From the NCBI RefSeq assembly GCF_026319305.1, contig NZ_JAPDMV010000005.1, forward strand, positions 1 through 64,000: a stretch of 64,000 bases of DNA, given 5' to 3'. The notes under the pieces were generated by a model. The model did no database searches. It was not told the origin of the DNA and saw nothing but the letters and a program-made list of their open reading frames with translations. Below, piece after piece: positions 25,467 through 33,837 of this stretch (position 1 is the first letter of the stretch; every line of letters starts with the position of its first letter). The DNA comes from Methylophaga sp. OBS4 (lineage in GTDB: Bacteria; Pseudomonadota; Gammaproteobacteria; Nitrosococcales; Methylophagaceae). Both the position numbers and the translations under genes were made by a program.

Positions 25467-25794
25467 CACTTTAGTTTCCTCCTTTGCCGTTACTTGCAAA
25501 AAGGGACCCTAAAAAGGGCAAAAAGGGGACGATTGAACTGGAATAATTTGTCAGGCAATGACGAGTGATGCTCAGGTGATAAGGCGTTCCCTGTTTTTCA
25601 TACATCATACCGGAAAGGATTATTGCTATGGTAAGCAGGGATCGCCAGCACTCCTTTTATCACATTCAGTGCATTATTTTATCGTGAAATCAATTTGTTA
25701 TCGATAGGTCGTCAAGAGGCTTACTGGCTGACGAGGTATATTTGAATTAAAAGGGAAGTGTCCTTTTAATTCCTGAAGATGGCTGCCAAGCGAA
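25467..25794. other. 328-bp gap with repeat fragments
   Basis: No gene is supported. Starts with the SD of the cupin gene. Three short AAAAGGG-type units at about 25498-25530 (AAAAAGGGAC, AAAAAGGGC and AAAAAGGGGAC) are single-arm fragments of the GGGGAC-ATTTATT repeat family. The rest shows nothing recognisable. Confidence 0.45.
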
Positions 25795-27084
25795 CTAGCG
25801 GGGCTTTCGCGAATGCCAAAAACGGGCTATAGCAGGCTTCACGCTTATGCCATGAACCAGGATCGACAGGGCAACGACCACCATGGTCAGATGTATCAAC
25901 TCCAGTGCGATATCCTCTGGTAGCCCGTGCTGGATGGCGTACATCAGATAGTACAGCGAACCAATACCACGGACCCCGAACCAGCCCGCCATATTGCGCA
26001 GGCGGATGGATGCCCTGCTTCCCAGCAGGCCCAGGTGAACACTGATCGGGCGGGCTACCAGGAAAAGAAATGCCGCAAAACCGATGGCGCGCCAGCTCCA
26101 AGAGTCCCAGAACAGAGAACCGCCGATCAGCAGAACCAGCACGATCTCAGCCAGCCGTTCCAGGTGTTCGTTGAATACCAGGGAGCTTTGGTGGATGTGG
26201 GCTACAGCGGGTGGTGAGTCACTCAGCTGCGTCTGACCAGAGATTGCGCCTGGGTAACTTTGTTGGAGACCGACCAGCTTTAATTCGGTGTGACGCAACG
26301 CCACTGCTGCACTGAACACAGCCAGAAAACCCCAGGCATCCACCAACAAGCTCACCCCGTAGGCGACGGCAATCAGCCCGAGACCTAGAAAGCTCTCCAG
26401 AAACGCCGAGTCCTTTAAGGCAGTGCGTATTTTTCCGACCAGCCAACCAACGCCACAGCCCGCCAGAATACCAATGCCAATACCTGCACCGGTGGCCCAG
26501 ACCACGTCCACGGCCAGCCAGCGCCAACCGGCGTCGCCCAGATCATGCAGACCCAGCAAACCCAGACCCAGCATCACGAACGGAAAGGCGCTGCCGTCGT
26601 TCATGCCCGCCTCACAGGTCAACGCAAACCGCAGTTGGTCAGGGTCATCGGCATGACGAACCTGGACCTCGGTGGCCAGTACGGGATCAGTAGGCGCCAC
26701 CACGGCGCCGAGCAACACGGCAGCCCCCAAGGGCAGGGCGAGCCAATAATAGCCGAAGAGTGCCACCAGGCCGACTGTCAGTGCCATTGAAACAACCGCC
26801 AGTTGCAGAGGGTTGCGCCAGAGCTTGAATGTGACCGGCGCCGGCATTTTTACACCGGCACAGTAGAGCGAAATCAGCACCCCGACTTCAGTCAGCAACT
26901 CCAGCAACGCTGACTCTTCCAGCGGATTGAAATGAAACAGGCCAAAGCCCATGGGCCCGACCACAACGCCGAAAAGCAGGTACACCATAGCCGAGGTGAC
27001 GGGCACCGCTTTGATTAAGGAGGCGGTAAAGCCCACCACCAGCAACAGCAAGCCAAACAAGATAAACCAAGTGGCAGCGGTCAT
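25795..27084 (-). CDS. CPA1-type Na+(K+)/H+ antiporter
   Basis: 429 residues with about 12 helices. Features of NhaP/CPA1 exchangers include GVVVGPMGFGLFHFNP near the N-terminus, LISLYCAGVKM, a VVAPTDPVLATEVQV region holding the conserved TDP ion-site aspartate, and EAGMNDGSAFPFVMLGLGL with the adjacent ND and acidic residues. The last helices are hydrophobic with a basic end. It exchanges monovalent cations for protons in pH or salt homeostasis. It lies 232 bases after the P-type ATPase stop, on the same strand. Confidence 0.9.
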   Translation of the reverse strand: MTAATWFILFGLLLLVVGFTASLIKAVPVTSAMVYLLFGVVVGPMGFGLFHFNPLEESALLELLTEVGVLISLYCAGVKMPAPVTFKLWRNPLQLAVVSMALTVGLVALFGYYWLALPLGAAVLLGAVVAPTDPVLATEVQVRHADDPDQLRFALTCEAGMNDGSAFPFVMLGLGLLGLHDLGDAGWRWLAVDVVWATGAGIGIGILAGCGVGWLVGKIRTALKDSAFLESFLGLGLIAVAYGVSLLVDAWGFLAVFSAAVALRHTELKLVGLQQSYPGAISGQTQLSDSPPAVAHIHQSSLVFNEHLERLAEIVLVLLIGGSLFWDSWSWRAIGFAAFLFLVARPISVHLGLLGSRASIRLRNMAGWFGVRGIGSLYYLMYAIQHGLPEDIALELIHLTMVVVALSILVHGISVKPAIARFWHSRKPR

Positions 27085-27265
27085 AGTGACTCTGTAATGA
27101 GTATGGTTACGTCAGGATAATAAAAGCCGGGACACCTACAGCTCTTGTTTAGCCTGAAAGCTATTAAAGGTCCGGGTGTCCTGAATTTCATTCTAAACTA
27201 CCTCGTGATCAGGAATGTCCGCCTTTTTTGTCGAGCGCCGCGAAATCGGTCAGTGGGCAGCCACC

Positions 27266-27336
27266 GGTATTTGGGGTCAGGGTAAAAACCCTCATTTGCA
27301 CAAGCATTCATAGTTTTTACCCTGACCCCAAATACC
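27266..27336. repeat. Perfect 24-bp inverted repeat overlapping an ATPase gene end
   Basis: The left arm 27266-27289 and right arm 27313-27336 are exact reverse complements over 24 bases (core TTTGGGGTCAGGGTAAAAAC), with a 23-base loop. The right arm provides the last codons (YLGSG) and the stop TAA of the cation ATPase. A related unit (TATTTAGGGTCAGTGTAAAAA) is at 30545-30570. It is a REP/MITE-like mobile palindrome. Confidence 0.9.
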
Positions 27337-29977
27337 CTGCCACCTGGATGGCAATCTGGCCAATCAGAAGCGGAACCAGGCTGCCGGCCAGCACCAGTAG
27401 CCAGTGCGAAGTGGATGTAAGTGGTACCAGCCCCAGCAGCCCGCTCAACGGAGGAAAGTAAAGTGCGGTCAATAGCAGAATGATGCAAATCACGATCGCT
27501 CCCCAGATGAGCCGGCTAGTGACCACATTGTTATGCAGCCAATGGCTTTCGGGTGAACGCATGTTGAACACATGCCAGAGCCTCGCCATACCGTACGTCA
27601 AAAAGGCCACGGTCACGGCACCCTCATAGTCCATGTCAAAAACCGACCGGGCGATAGCGAACGTTGCCAGAACGGACGCCCCCATGGTGGCGCCAAAGCC
27701 CAGGATCGCCAGCCAACCACTGCGGGTCAGGACTGGTTCTGATGGGGCGCGGGGTTGCCTCTGCATCACCACCGCCTCGTCATCGCTCACACCTAGCGCC
27801 AGCGCAGGAAACACGTCCAACAGCATGTTCAGGAACAGGATCTGCAACGGCAGCAGTGGCAGAGGCCATCCGGCCAGCACGGCACCGGAAACGAGCAGGA
27901 TCTGGCCTAGATTCCCGGACAACAGAAAGATAATAAACTTGCGGATATTGTCGAAGATTGTCCGTCCCTGGCGGACGGCCATCACGATGGTCTCGAATGC
28001 ATCGTCATGGAGGACTATGTCGCTTGCCTCGCGAGCAACCTCCGTGCCTCGTTTGCCCATGGCGATACCGATATCCGCCTTTTTCAGTGCAGGTGCGTCA
28101 TTGACCCCGTCACCTGTCATGCCGACTATTTCCCCGGATTTCTGAAAAGCCTCTACCAAAGTCAGCTTTTGCTCCGGATTGACCCGGGCGAAGATCTCGG
28201 TTTCCCTGATTCGTTCAATATCTTCAGGATCAAGGTCCACACCTTCGAGAACGTCCTTTTCCTGGTCCACCATACCGACTTCGCGCGCTACGTTCAGTCC
28301 GGTGGCAGCATGGTCGCCAGTGGCCATCACGATGCGGATACCCGCTTCTCTGCATGCCCTGATGGCATCCGCCACGGCAACCCGGGGAGGGTCATATAGC
28401 CCTGCCAGCCCAAGCATTACCAACTCTTCGTATGCTTTGGAGTCAACGTCTGTCATGGATTTCTCAGCCAAAGCCAGCACCCGCAGACCGTCCGCGGCCA
28501 GTGCTTCATTCCGTTGCTGCCACTGGTCGCGCGCATCGTCATCAAGGCCCTCGTCCGAATCGCAGTTGCGATACCGGGTTGCCGATGCGAGAACAGCCTC
28601 CGGCGCACCTTTGACCGCTGCCAGATAATCGCTGCCGTCACGGTGAATAGTGGCCATCATCTTGGTATCAGGATCGAAGCTCACCTCGCGCTCCTCCGGC
28701 CAGGTCTCAAGAAGCTCCTTCCGATCCAGTCCTGCCAGCGCACCGGCATTCAGTAACGCAATTTCCATCGGATCACCCGAGCCTTCCTCTTCGTTCTCTC
28801 CACGCTCCGAGTTGTTGCACAGGACCATGGTGCGGAGGGCCGCCTTCAGATCAGGTCGCTCTTCCGGATCAACCGGGGAATCATCTGCAAGGAAAGAATC
28901 GTCCTGGTCCGAGACATGAATATCACCGCCAGCTAGTGCTATGCGGCTCAGCACCATGCGGTTTTCGGTGAGTGTGCCGGTCTTGTCGGTGATGATCACC
29001 GTTGTCGCGCCCAGGGTTTCCACGGCGGAGAGCCGCTTGACCAATGCGCCGCGTCTGGCCATACGCCACATGCCACGTCCCAGTGACAGCGTGGCGACGA
29101 CTGGCAGACCCTCCGGTACGGCAGCGATCGCAAGGACGATGGCAGTTTCGATCATCAGACCGACCTCCTGGCCGGCAATAATTCCAGATGCGGCCACCAC
29201 CAAGCCGACGATGATAACCAGGTAGATCAACCGCTTGCCAAGATTCTCGAGCCTGCGCTCGAGAGGGGCAGCATCTTTGTCCGCACCTTCAACCATGGCA
29301 GCGATCCGTCCGATCTCGGTGTCCTGCCCTGTGCAGACTACCACGCCTTCGGCCGTACCGCGGGTCACGGCGGTACCCTTGAAAGCCATATTCACGCGGT
29401 CAGAAAGAGGCGCGTCTCGATCTTCCAGGGCTTCAGTAGTTTTGGAGACCGGCTCGGATTCGCCAGTCAGGGCAGCTTCATTGCACTGCAGATTTTCGAC
29501 CGATGCGAGGCGCAGGTCCGCTGGCACCACCATACCTTCGCCGAGAAGCACAACATCACCCGGCACCAACTGACCAGCAGGCAGCTCCTGTTCCTTGCCG
29601 TCCCGGCGAACCCTGGCGGTAGTCCGCCCCAGGCGCCGCAAGGCGTCCATCGACCGTGTCGCCGTGTACTCTGTTCCGAAACCGATGGCCCCATTGATCA
29701 GAAGGGCCACTGCAATGGCAATGGCTTCGATGAACTCCCCGAAAGCCGCTGCCATGGCCGAGGCCACCACCAGCAGGATGATGACCAGACTTCTGAACTG
29801 GTCAAGCAGAATGCGCCAGGCGGATTTGCGCCAGCTGGCTTCCAGGCGGTTGGGACCGAACTGTGCCCGTCTTTTATCCGATTCCTTTTGGCTCAGTCCC
29901 TGTTCCGGGTCTACCGCCCAGTGATCAAGCACCTCTTCGATGCCCTGGAGAAAAGACTGGTCGGTTGGCTCTTCCAT
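27317..29977 (-). CDS. P-type cation-transporting ATPase (P2A/Ca2+-type)
   Basis: 886 residues from the Met at 29977, which has a GGGAG SD; an in-frame Met at 30106 would add 43 atypical residues overlapping the pps remnant. Landmarks in the 886-residue numbering: TGES (about 171-174, actuator), PEGLP in helix 4 (about 288-292), the phosphorylated Asp in DKTGTLTE (about 331), KGAPE (nucleotide domain) and MTGDGVNDAPALKKADIGIAMG (hinge). The pattern is that of SERCA-like P2 pumps, with N- and C-terminal cation ATPase domains. It probably exports Ca2+ or another divalent cation. The last five codons lie in a palindromic repeat, implying the native end was replaced. Higher GC than neighbouring accessory genes. 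Confidence 0.92.
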   Translation of the reverse strand: MEEPTDQSFLQGIEEVLDHWAVDPEQGLSQKESDKRRAQFGPNRLEASWRKSAWRILLDQFRSLVIILLVVASAMAAAFGEFIEAIAIAVALLINGAIGFGTEYTATRSMDALRRLGRTTARVRRDGKEQELPAGQLVPGDVVLLGEGMVVPADLRLASVENLQCNEAALTGESEPVSKTTEALEDRDAPLSDRVNMAFKGTAVTRGTAEGVVVCTGQDTEIGRIAAMVEGADKDAAPLERRLENLGKRLIYLVIIVGLVVAASGIIAGQEVGLMIETAIVLAIAAVPEGLPVVATLSLGRGMWRMARRGALVKRLSAVETLGATTVIITDKTGTLTENRMVLSRIALAGGDIHVSDQDDSFLADDSPVDPEERPDLKAALRTMVLCNNSERGENEEEGSGDPMEIALLNAGALAGLDRKELLETWPEEREVSFDPDTKMMATIHRDGSDYLAAVKGAPEAVLASATRYRNCDSDEGLDDDARDQWQQRNEALAADGLRVLALAEKSMTDVDSKAYEELVMLGLAGLYDPPRVAVADAIRACREAGIRIVMATGDHAATGLNVAREVGMVDQEKDVLEGVDLDPEDIERIRETEIFARVNPEQKLTLVEAFQKSGEIVGMTGDGVNDAPALKKADIGIAMGKRGTEVAREASDIVLHDDAFETIVMAVRQGRTIFDNIRKFIIFLLSGNLGQILLVSGAVLAGWPLPLLPLQILFLNMLLDVFPALALGVSDDEAVVMQRQPRAPSEPVLTRSGWLAILGFGATMGASVLATFAIARSVFDMDYEGAVTVAFLTYGMARLWHVFNMRSPESHWLHNNVVTSRLIWGAIVICIILLLTALYFPPLSGLLGLVPLTSTSHWLLVLAGSLVPLLIGQIAIQVAGYLGSG

Positions 29978-30053
29978 GCATGCTCCCATCACGTAGTCCA
30001 GACCGGGCTCTTCAGTCGATCTGTGTCTTTGTAAACGACTATCTAAAATACCC

Positions 30054-30533
30054 TCATGAAGAATGACCGGGGAGACCTGTGTCAGGTCGTTTTTCCGCCT
30101 CTGCAATCTGCTGTTTCACCGCCAGGAAACTGTCGGGAGTCACCGAAATCGAGTTGATTCCGTGGCTCACCAGAAAACCGGCGAATGCCGGATGGTCGCT
30201 GGGGGCCTGACCACAGAATCCGACGGGCGTTCCTGACCGTTGCGCCTTTTCCAGAAGATCGGCGATTGCAATTTTCACCGCCTCGTCCTGTTCGTCGAAC
30301 AGGGTCTTGAGCCGGTCGCTGTCGCGGTCAATGCCCAGTACCAGCTGGGTGAGGTCGTTGGAGCCGATGGAAAAACCATCGAAGCGCTCGGCAAACTCCC
30401 GGGCACGAAGCACATTTGCCGGAAGTTCAGCCATCACATATATGGCGAGGCCATACTGTCCCCTCACAAGGCCTTCCTCGGCCAAGACCGCGAGTACCTT
30501 GTCCGCTTCAGCGGGGGAACGACAAAACGGTAA
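30054..30533 (-). pseudogene. Phosphoenolpyruvate synthase, C-terminal remnant
   Basis: The frame reads PFCRSPAEADKVLAVLAEEGL, then YVMAELPANV, FDGFSIGSNDLTQLVLGIDRDS, GFCGQAPSDHP and LVSHGINSISVTPDSF, which is the PEP-utilising enzyme C-terminal domain of pyruvate,water dikinase, including the catalytic Cys region GFCGQAPS. Only about 158 of roughly 790 residues remain. The homologous reading stops abruptly at about 30533 at a tandem repeat, and there is no SD or proper start. It cannot be functional. Its 3' end runs close to the ATPase start, so the two were probably neighbours in the source genome. Confidence 0.9.
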
Positions 30534-30560
30534 TATTTAGGGTCGGTAATATTTAGGGTC
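30529..30560. repeat. Tandem 16-bp repeat at the pps break
   Basis: GGTAATATTTAGGGTC occurs twice in a row (30529-30544 and 30545-30560), followed by AGTGTAAAAATT. The sequence resembles the arm of the 27266-27336 palindrome. It marks the left edge of the truncated PEP synthase gene. Confidence 0.8.
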
Positions 30561-30627
30561 AGTGTAAAAATTATCCATTTTTTAACTCTGGACGCCTCTT
30601 CGGGGGGAGGCGGCCAAAAGGGGACAC

Positions 30628-30684
30628 AAAAAGGGAACAGATTTATTATTCTATTTTCCGTTTAAAAACAAATCGGTCCATTTA
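30628..30684. repeat. Second copy of the GGGAAC-ATTTATTATT inverted repeat
   Basis: The arms AGGGAACAGATTTATT and (reverse complement) ATGGACCGATTTGTTTTT surround a loop CTATTTTCCGTTTA nearly identical to the loop of the element at 21714-21774. It is preceded by an extra AAAAGGGGACAC unit at 30616-30626. Confidence 0.6.
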
Positions 30685-30770
30685 TTTCCATTGGATTCAA
30701 TATTTCATACTGTTTTATGGAAAGCAATCCTGAAAATTCTGAGGCAAGAGACATAGAGCTGTTCGGATTC

Positions 30771-31676
30771 TTAACGAAGTTGAATCATTTTCTGTTTAGG
30801 CACTTGCCCGAGTTGCCAGTTCTGTATGGCCCAATGCCATATTTCACTGAGCGGACTAAATGCAAGGTCTGCGGGGGGCGTCATACCGAGAAACCGAAAC
30901 ACCTGGTTTAATGTTTCAGCGGCACGGTCGATTTGAACCGGCTTTGCCCGGGTTTGTTTGCTGAGTTTTTTGCCGTCGGCATGGGCGGCAATCGGCACAT
31001 GGGCATAGCGGGGCGTTGATAAAGATAATTGCTGTTGCAGCAGAATCTGGCGGGTGGTGGAGTTGAGCAGATCGGCGCCGCGCACAATATGGGTGATGCC
31101 TTGTTCGGCATCGTCGACAACAACGGCAATCTGGTAGGCGAACAGGCCATCGGCGCGTCTTAAGACAAAGTCACCGATATCAAACCGCATTTGGTGCTGA
31201 ATGTTGCCTTGAATGAGATCAGAAAAATGCACATGGCTGTTATCAACCTTGATGCGCCAGGCTTGCGCTGTTGTGTTATCAGGCAGGCCGTTGCGGCAGG
31301 TGCCGGGGTAAACCGGGCCTTCAATACCGGCATGTGCCAGTGCTGCGATCTCGCGGCGGCTACAGGCACAGGGATAAACGCGCTGTTGTTGTTTCAGATA
31401 ATCCAGTGCGTTGTTATAGGCTTCAGCCCGCTGGCTTTGATAGATGATTTTGCCATCCCATTCGAAACCGTAGCCATGCAACGTTCTGAGAATGCCGTCA
31501 GCGGCACCGGGCATTTCTCTGGGTTGGTCCAGATCTTCCATCCGTACAAACCATGTACCCTGCTGGCTGCGAGCATCGAGGTAACTGGCAACGGCAGCGA
31601 CTAATGAGCCGAAATGCAGTGGGCCGGTGGGTGAGGGCGCATAGCGCCCGATGTATAAAGTCGAGTTTGAAGCCAT
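30771..31676 (-). CDS. gluQ: Glutamyl-Q tRNA(Asp) synthetase
   Basis: Charges glutamate onto the queuosine base of tRNA(Asp). A paralogue of GluRS lacking the anticodon domain; 301 residues is the usual size. Class I motifs are GRYAPSPTGPLHFGSL (HIGH-like) at about 10-25 and KKLSKQ (KMSKS-like) at about 230-235. Four zinc ligands appear in CACSRREI and YPGTCRN. In E. coli it lies downstream of dksA, but here dksA is not adjacent. Start MASNSTLYIGRY; a 48-base gap separates it from the upstream gene. Confidence 0.95.
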   Translation of the reverse strand: MASNSTLYIGRYAPSPTGPLHFGSLVAAVASYLDARSQQGTWFVRMEDLDQPREMPGAADGILRTLHGYGFEWDGKIIYQSQRAEAYNNALDYLKQQQRVYPCACSRREIAALAHAGIEGPVYPGTCRNGLPDNTTAQAWRIKVDNSHVHFSDLIQGNIQHQMRFDIGDFVLRRADGLFAYQIAVVVDDAEQGITHIVRGADLLNSTTRQILLQQQLSLSTPRYAHVPIAAHADGKKLSKQTRAKPVQIDRAAETLNQVFRFLGMTPPADLAFSPLSEIWHWAIQNWQLGQVPKQKMIQLR

Positions 31677-31724
31677 TTCCTGTGCTGTAAATCAGGGACT
31701 GCTGAATTCAGCATACCAGCCATG

Positions 31725-32759
31725 TTAATGAGTCTGGATGTCCAGTTTTACCATCTTATTTGCGATATCCGGGTGACCGCCCATCATCACCAGCATCAGA
31801 ATATCAGTGAAAGTCAGACCCTCGGGTTTAAGCGCGGTGAGTGTCAGCGCCATGCCCGGGTTATCCGAGGCCAGAAACTCGCGGGCATGGGTCAACAATT
31901 CAAGTTCAAGCTGGTGGCTGCTGCCTTGTTTGCGAGAAATTTCCTTGTCCAGTTCTTGCAAGATTATGTTTCTGACTGTGTCGGCCGATGCTTCATCGCC
32001 TTGTTCGCGCAAGGTTTCCGAGACTTTGGGATCCTGAGCAATCGCCGTATAAATTTTGTGTGCGAGACCTTTGTCCTGCAGACTCAGTGTGAGTTGTTTC
32101 AGCGAGGTATCACTGAAAGCTGCAAACAGTTGCTGTTGTTGCAGTGCTTGCGCCGTGTCGCCGCTGCTGATGGCCGCGTTCATTATTTCTGCATCAAGCG
32201 TCGGCATGTTGGCAAACTGGATGCTGAAATCTGATGCGGCCATGCCTTCGGCATCGTAGTTGGAATAGATATCGAGCAAGGACAGGACCGGATTCAGTTC
32301 ATAGCCGAGTTGGGCGTTGTAGTTGATAACGGCGGTGTTGTTTTCGACATTCAACACTTCTGCGGTAATGGCGCGTTGCAGGCTATCCATGTCGCCCAGC
32401 AGCGCGTCGACATTGTTCACGGTGATGACCGCATCAGTCATATCGATTTTCATTTTGGTCGGCAGCTGTTGACCTTCGGCCAGCACCATATCGCTGAATG
32501 TCAGTTTGGCAATCTGCATAACGGCTTCGGAAGGATCATTGGGTGTGAAGCGCGCATTACGAATCACAACATCTTCTGTCAAAAGGCTGACTTTGACGGC
32601 TTCATAGCTCAGGTCGCCCTGGCCGGATTTATTAATATCGGCGGCGACCTGATCCAGATCTTTTTTGACCTTGGCGGTGGCTTGGTAATCGGCATAGCCA
32701 TATGACGCAAAGCCAAGTGCTGCCACGATGGCGGTAATACCGATTATTTTTTTAGCCAT
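31725..32759 (-). CDS. Exported DUF945-like protein
   Basis: 344 residues from the Met at 32759 (AAGGAAG SD); an earlier Met at 32837 overlaps the next gene and is rejected. An N-terminal signal peptide or anchor (MAKKIIGITAIVAALGFASYGYA) is followed by a mostly alpha/beta region with repeats of VKV, AKLTF and LSLQDKGLA. Weak resemblance to the DUF945/YdgA-type periplasmic proteins is by pattern only. It may be inner-membrane anchored with the bulk in the periplasm. The function is unknown. Confidence 0.6.
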   Translation of the reverse strand: MAKKIIGITAIVAALGFASYGYADYQATAKVKKDLDQVAADINKSGQGDLSYEAVKVSLLTEDVVIRNARFTPNDPSEAVMQIAKLTFSDMVLAEGQQLPTKMKIDMTDAVITVNNVDALLGDMDSLQRAITAEVLNVENNTAVINYNAQLGYELNPVLSLLDIYSNYDAEGMAASDFSIQFANMPTLDAEIMNAAISSGDTAQALQQQQLFAAFSDTSLKQLTLSLQDKGLAHKIYTAIAQDPKVSETLREQGDEASADTVRNIILQELDKEISRKQGSSHQLELELLTHAREFLASDNPGMALTLTALKPEGLTFTDILMLVMMGGHPDIANKMVKLDIQTH

Positions 32760-32826
32760 AGATGCTTCCTTGTTTTGAATTTGATAATAAAGACATGTGT
32801 GGAATGGAGTTTGTTCGGGTAATTTA

Positions 32827-33579
32827 CTACATTTCAAAAGAGGCCATTAAGGGCGCATGATCGGAAAGGCTGTTCCACATCGAATGCGGCGGCCGTTCAC
32901 AGATGACCGGTTCCATGCCGCGATAGTAAATGCGGTCCATTTTCAGTACCGGCAGCCACGATGGCCAGGTGCGGGCATAGCGGTTATGCAGCGTGCGATA
33001 GGCTTCTTTCAGCCCTAGGTGCTGCGACAGACGTTTTTCCGCCTGGCCGGCCCAGTCGTTGAAATCACCGGCTACGATCAAAGGCGCGTCATATGGCACA
33101 TGTTCATCTATGCGCTGACACAGGGTGACGAATTGTCTGCGCCGCTCAATACCGATCAAACCCAGATGGATGCAGATGATATGCAAAGTATCATCAAACC
33201 AGGGCAGTTTGATTTCACCATGCAACAGGCTGCGGCTGGCCCAGCTAAAAGGCGAGACATTGATATTTTCCCAGTTCTGCAACGGGTATTTGCTGAGAAT
33301 GGCATTACCGTGGTGGCCGACGCTGTAAACGGCGTTTTTGGCATACGCGTAATGAGGCCACACGTCCTGAGCCAGAAACTCGGAGTGCGTCACATCCGGC
33401 CACTGCTGGTGGCTCAAGCCATGCTCGCTGTGCGCACCCTGTATTTCCTGCAACAGCATGATATCGGCATTGGTTTCTACCAGAGCATCACGGATAGGAT
33501 GCAGGGTGAATTGCCGGTTACTGGTACTGAATCCTTTATGCAGATTATAAGTAAGAATGCGGAGTTGATTTTTTTGCAT
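32827..33579 (-). CDS. Endonuclease/exonuclease/phosphatase-family protein (YbhP-like)
   Basis: 250 residues. Motifs of the DNase I-like superfamily are LRILTYNLHKGF (Asn at a metal site), DIMLLQEIQG (catalytic Glu), ICIHLGL, IVAGDFNDW (Asp/Asn pair) and the terminal SDHAPLMASF (Asp-His). Close in form to E. coli YbhP, linked to cardiolipin synthase in some genomes, but no clsB is here. It could act on phosphodiester bonds in nucleic acid or lipid headgroups; the substrate is unknown. Confidence 0.9.
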   Translation of the reverse strand: MQKNQLRILTYNLHKGFSTSNRQFTLHPIRDALVETNADIMLLQEIQGAHSEHGLSHQQWPDVTHSEFLAQDVWPHYAYAKNAVYSVGHHGNAILSKYPLQNWENINVSPFSWASRSLLHGEIKLPWFDDTLHIICIHLGLIGIERRRQFVTLCQRIDEHVPYDAPLIVAGDFNDWAGQAEKRLSQHLGLKEAYRTLHNRYARTWPSWLPVLKMDRIYYRGMEPVICERPPHSMWNSLSDHAPLMASFEM

Positions 33580-33764
33580 TAAATCATGGTTTCCGGTGTT
33601 GGACGTTACAGAAATAATGTAACAGATATATTAAATATGCTTTGGCGATATGTCTGCTTGATGACATCAGAACGGATCATGTTGGGCCGTCAAAGTATGG
33701 ATGAACAAGCCCGACTCTTGGCGGGCGAGAGTGTCATAGCTGCCACGAAAATTTCAGCGTAACT

Positions 33765-33793
33765 CTTGAACTCTGACAATATTGTCCCCATTT
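33765..33793 (+). promoter_or_regulatory. Heat-shock (sigma-32) promoter of htpG
   Basis: CTTGAA (33765-33770) and CCCCATTT (33786-33793) are separated by 15 bases, matching the sigma-32 consensus CTTGAAA, 11-15 bases, CCCCATNT. It lies about 45 bases before the htpG ATG and rules out the in-frame upstream Met at 33766 as a start. Confidence 0.85.
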
Positions 33794-33837
33794 GCTGGGT
33801 ATGTTCAAAAAACCAGCCATACGGAGGCATTATTTCA

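Noticed and set aside
30054-30533. Functional PEP synthase
   Set aside because: Only the last fifth of the protein is present, with no start, and it breaks at a repeat.
30717-30911. 64-residue plus-strand frame with a CxxC near gluQ
   Set aside because: Overlaps the gluQ 3' end on the other strand; the single CKVC pair is weak and no SD is present.
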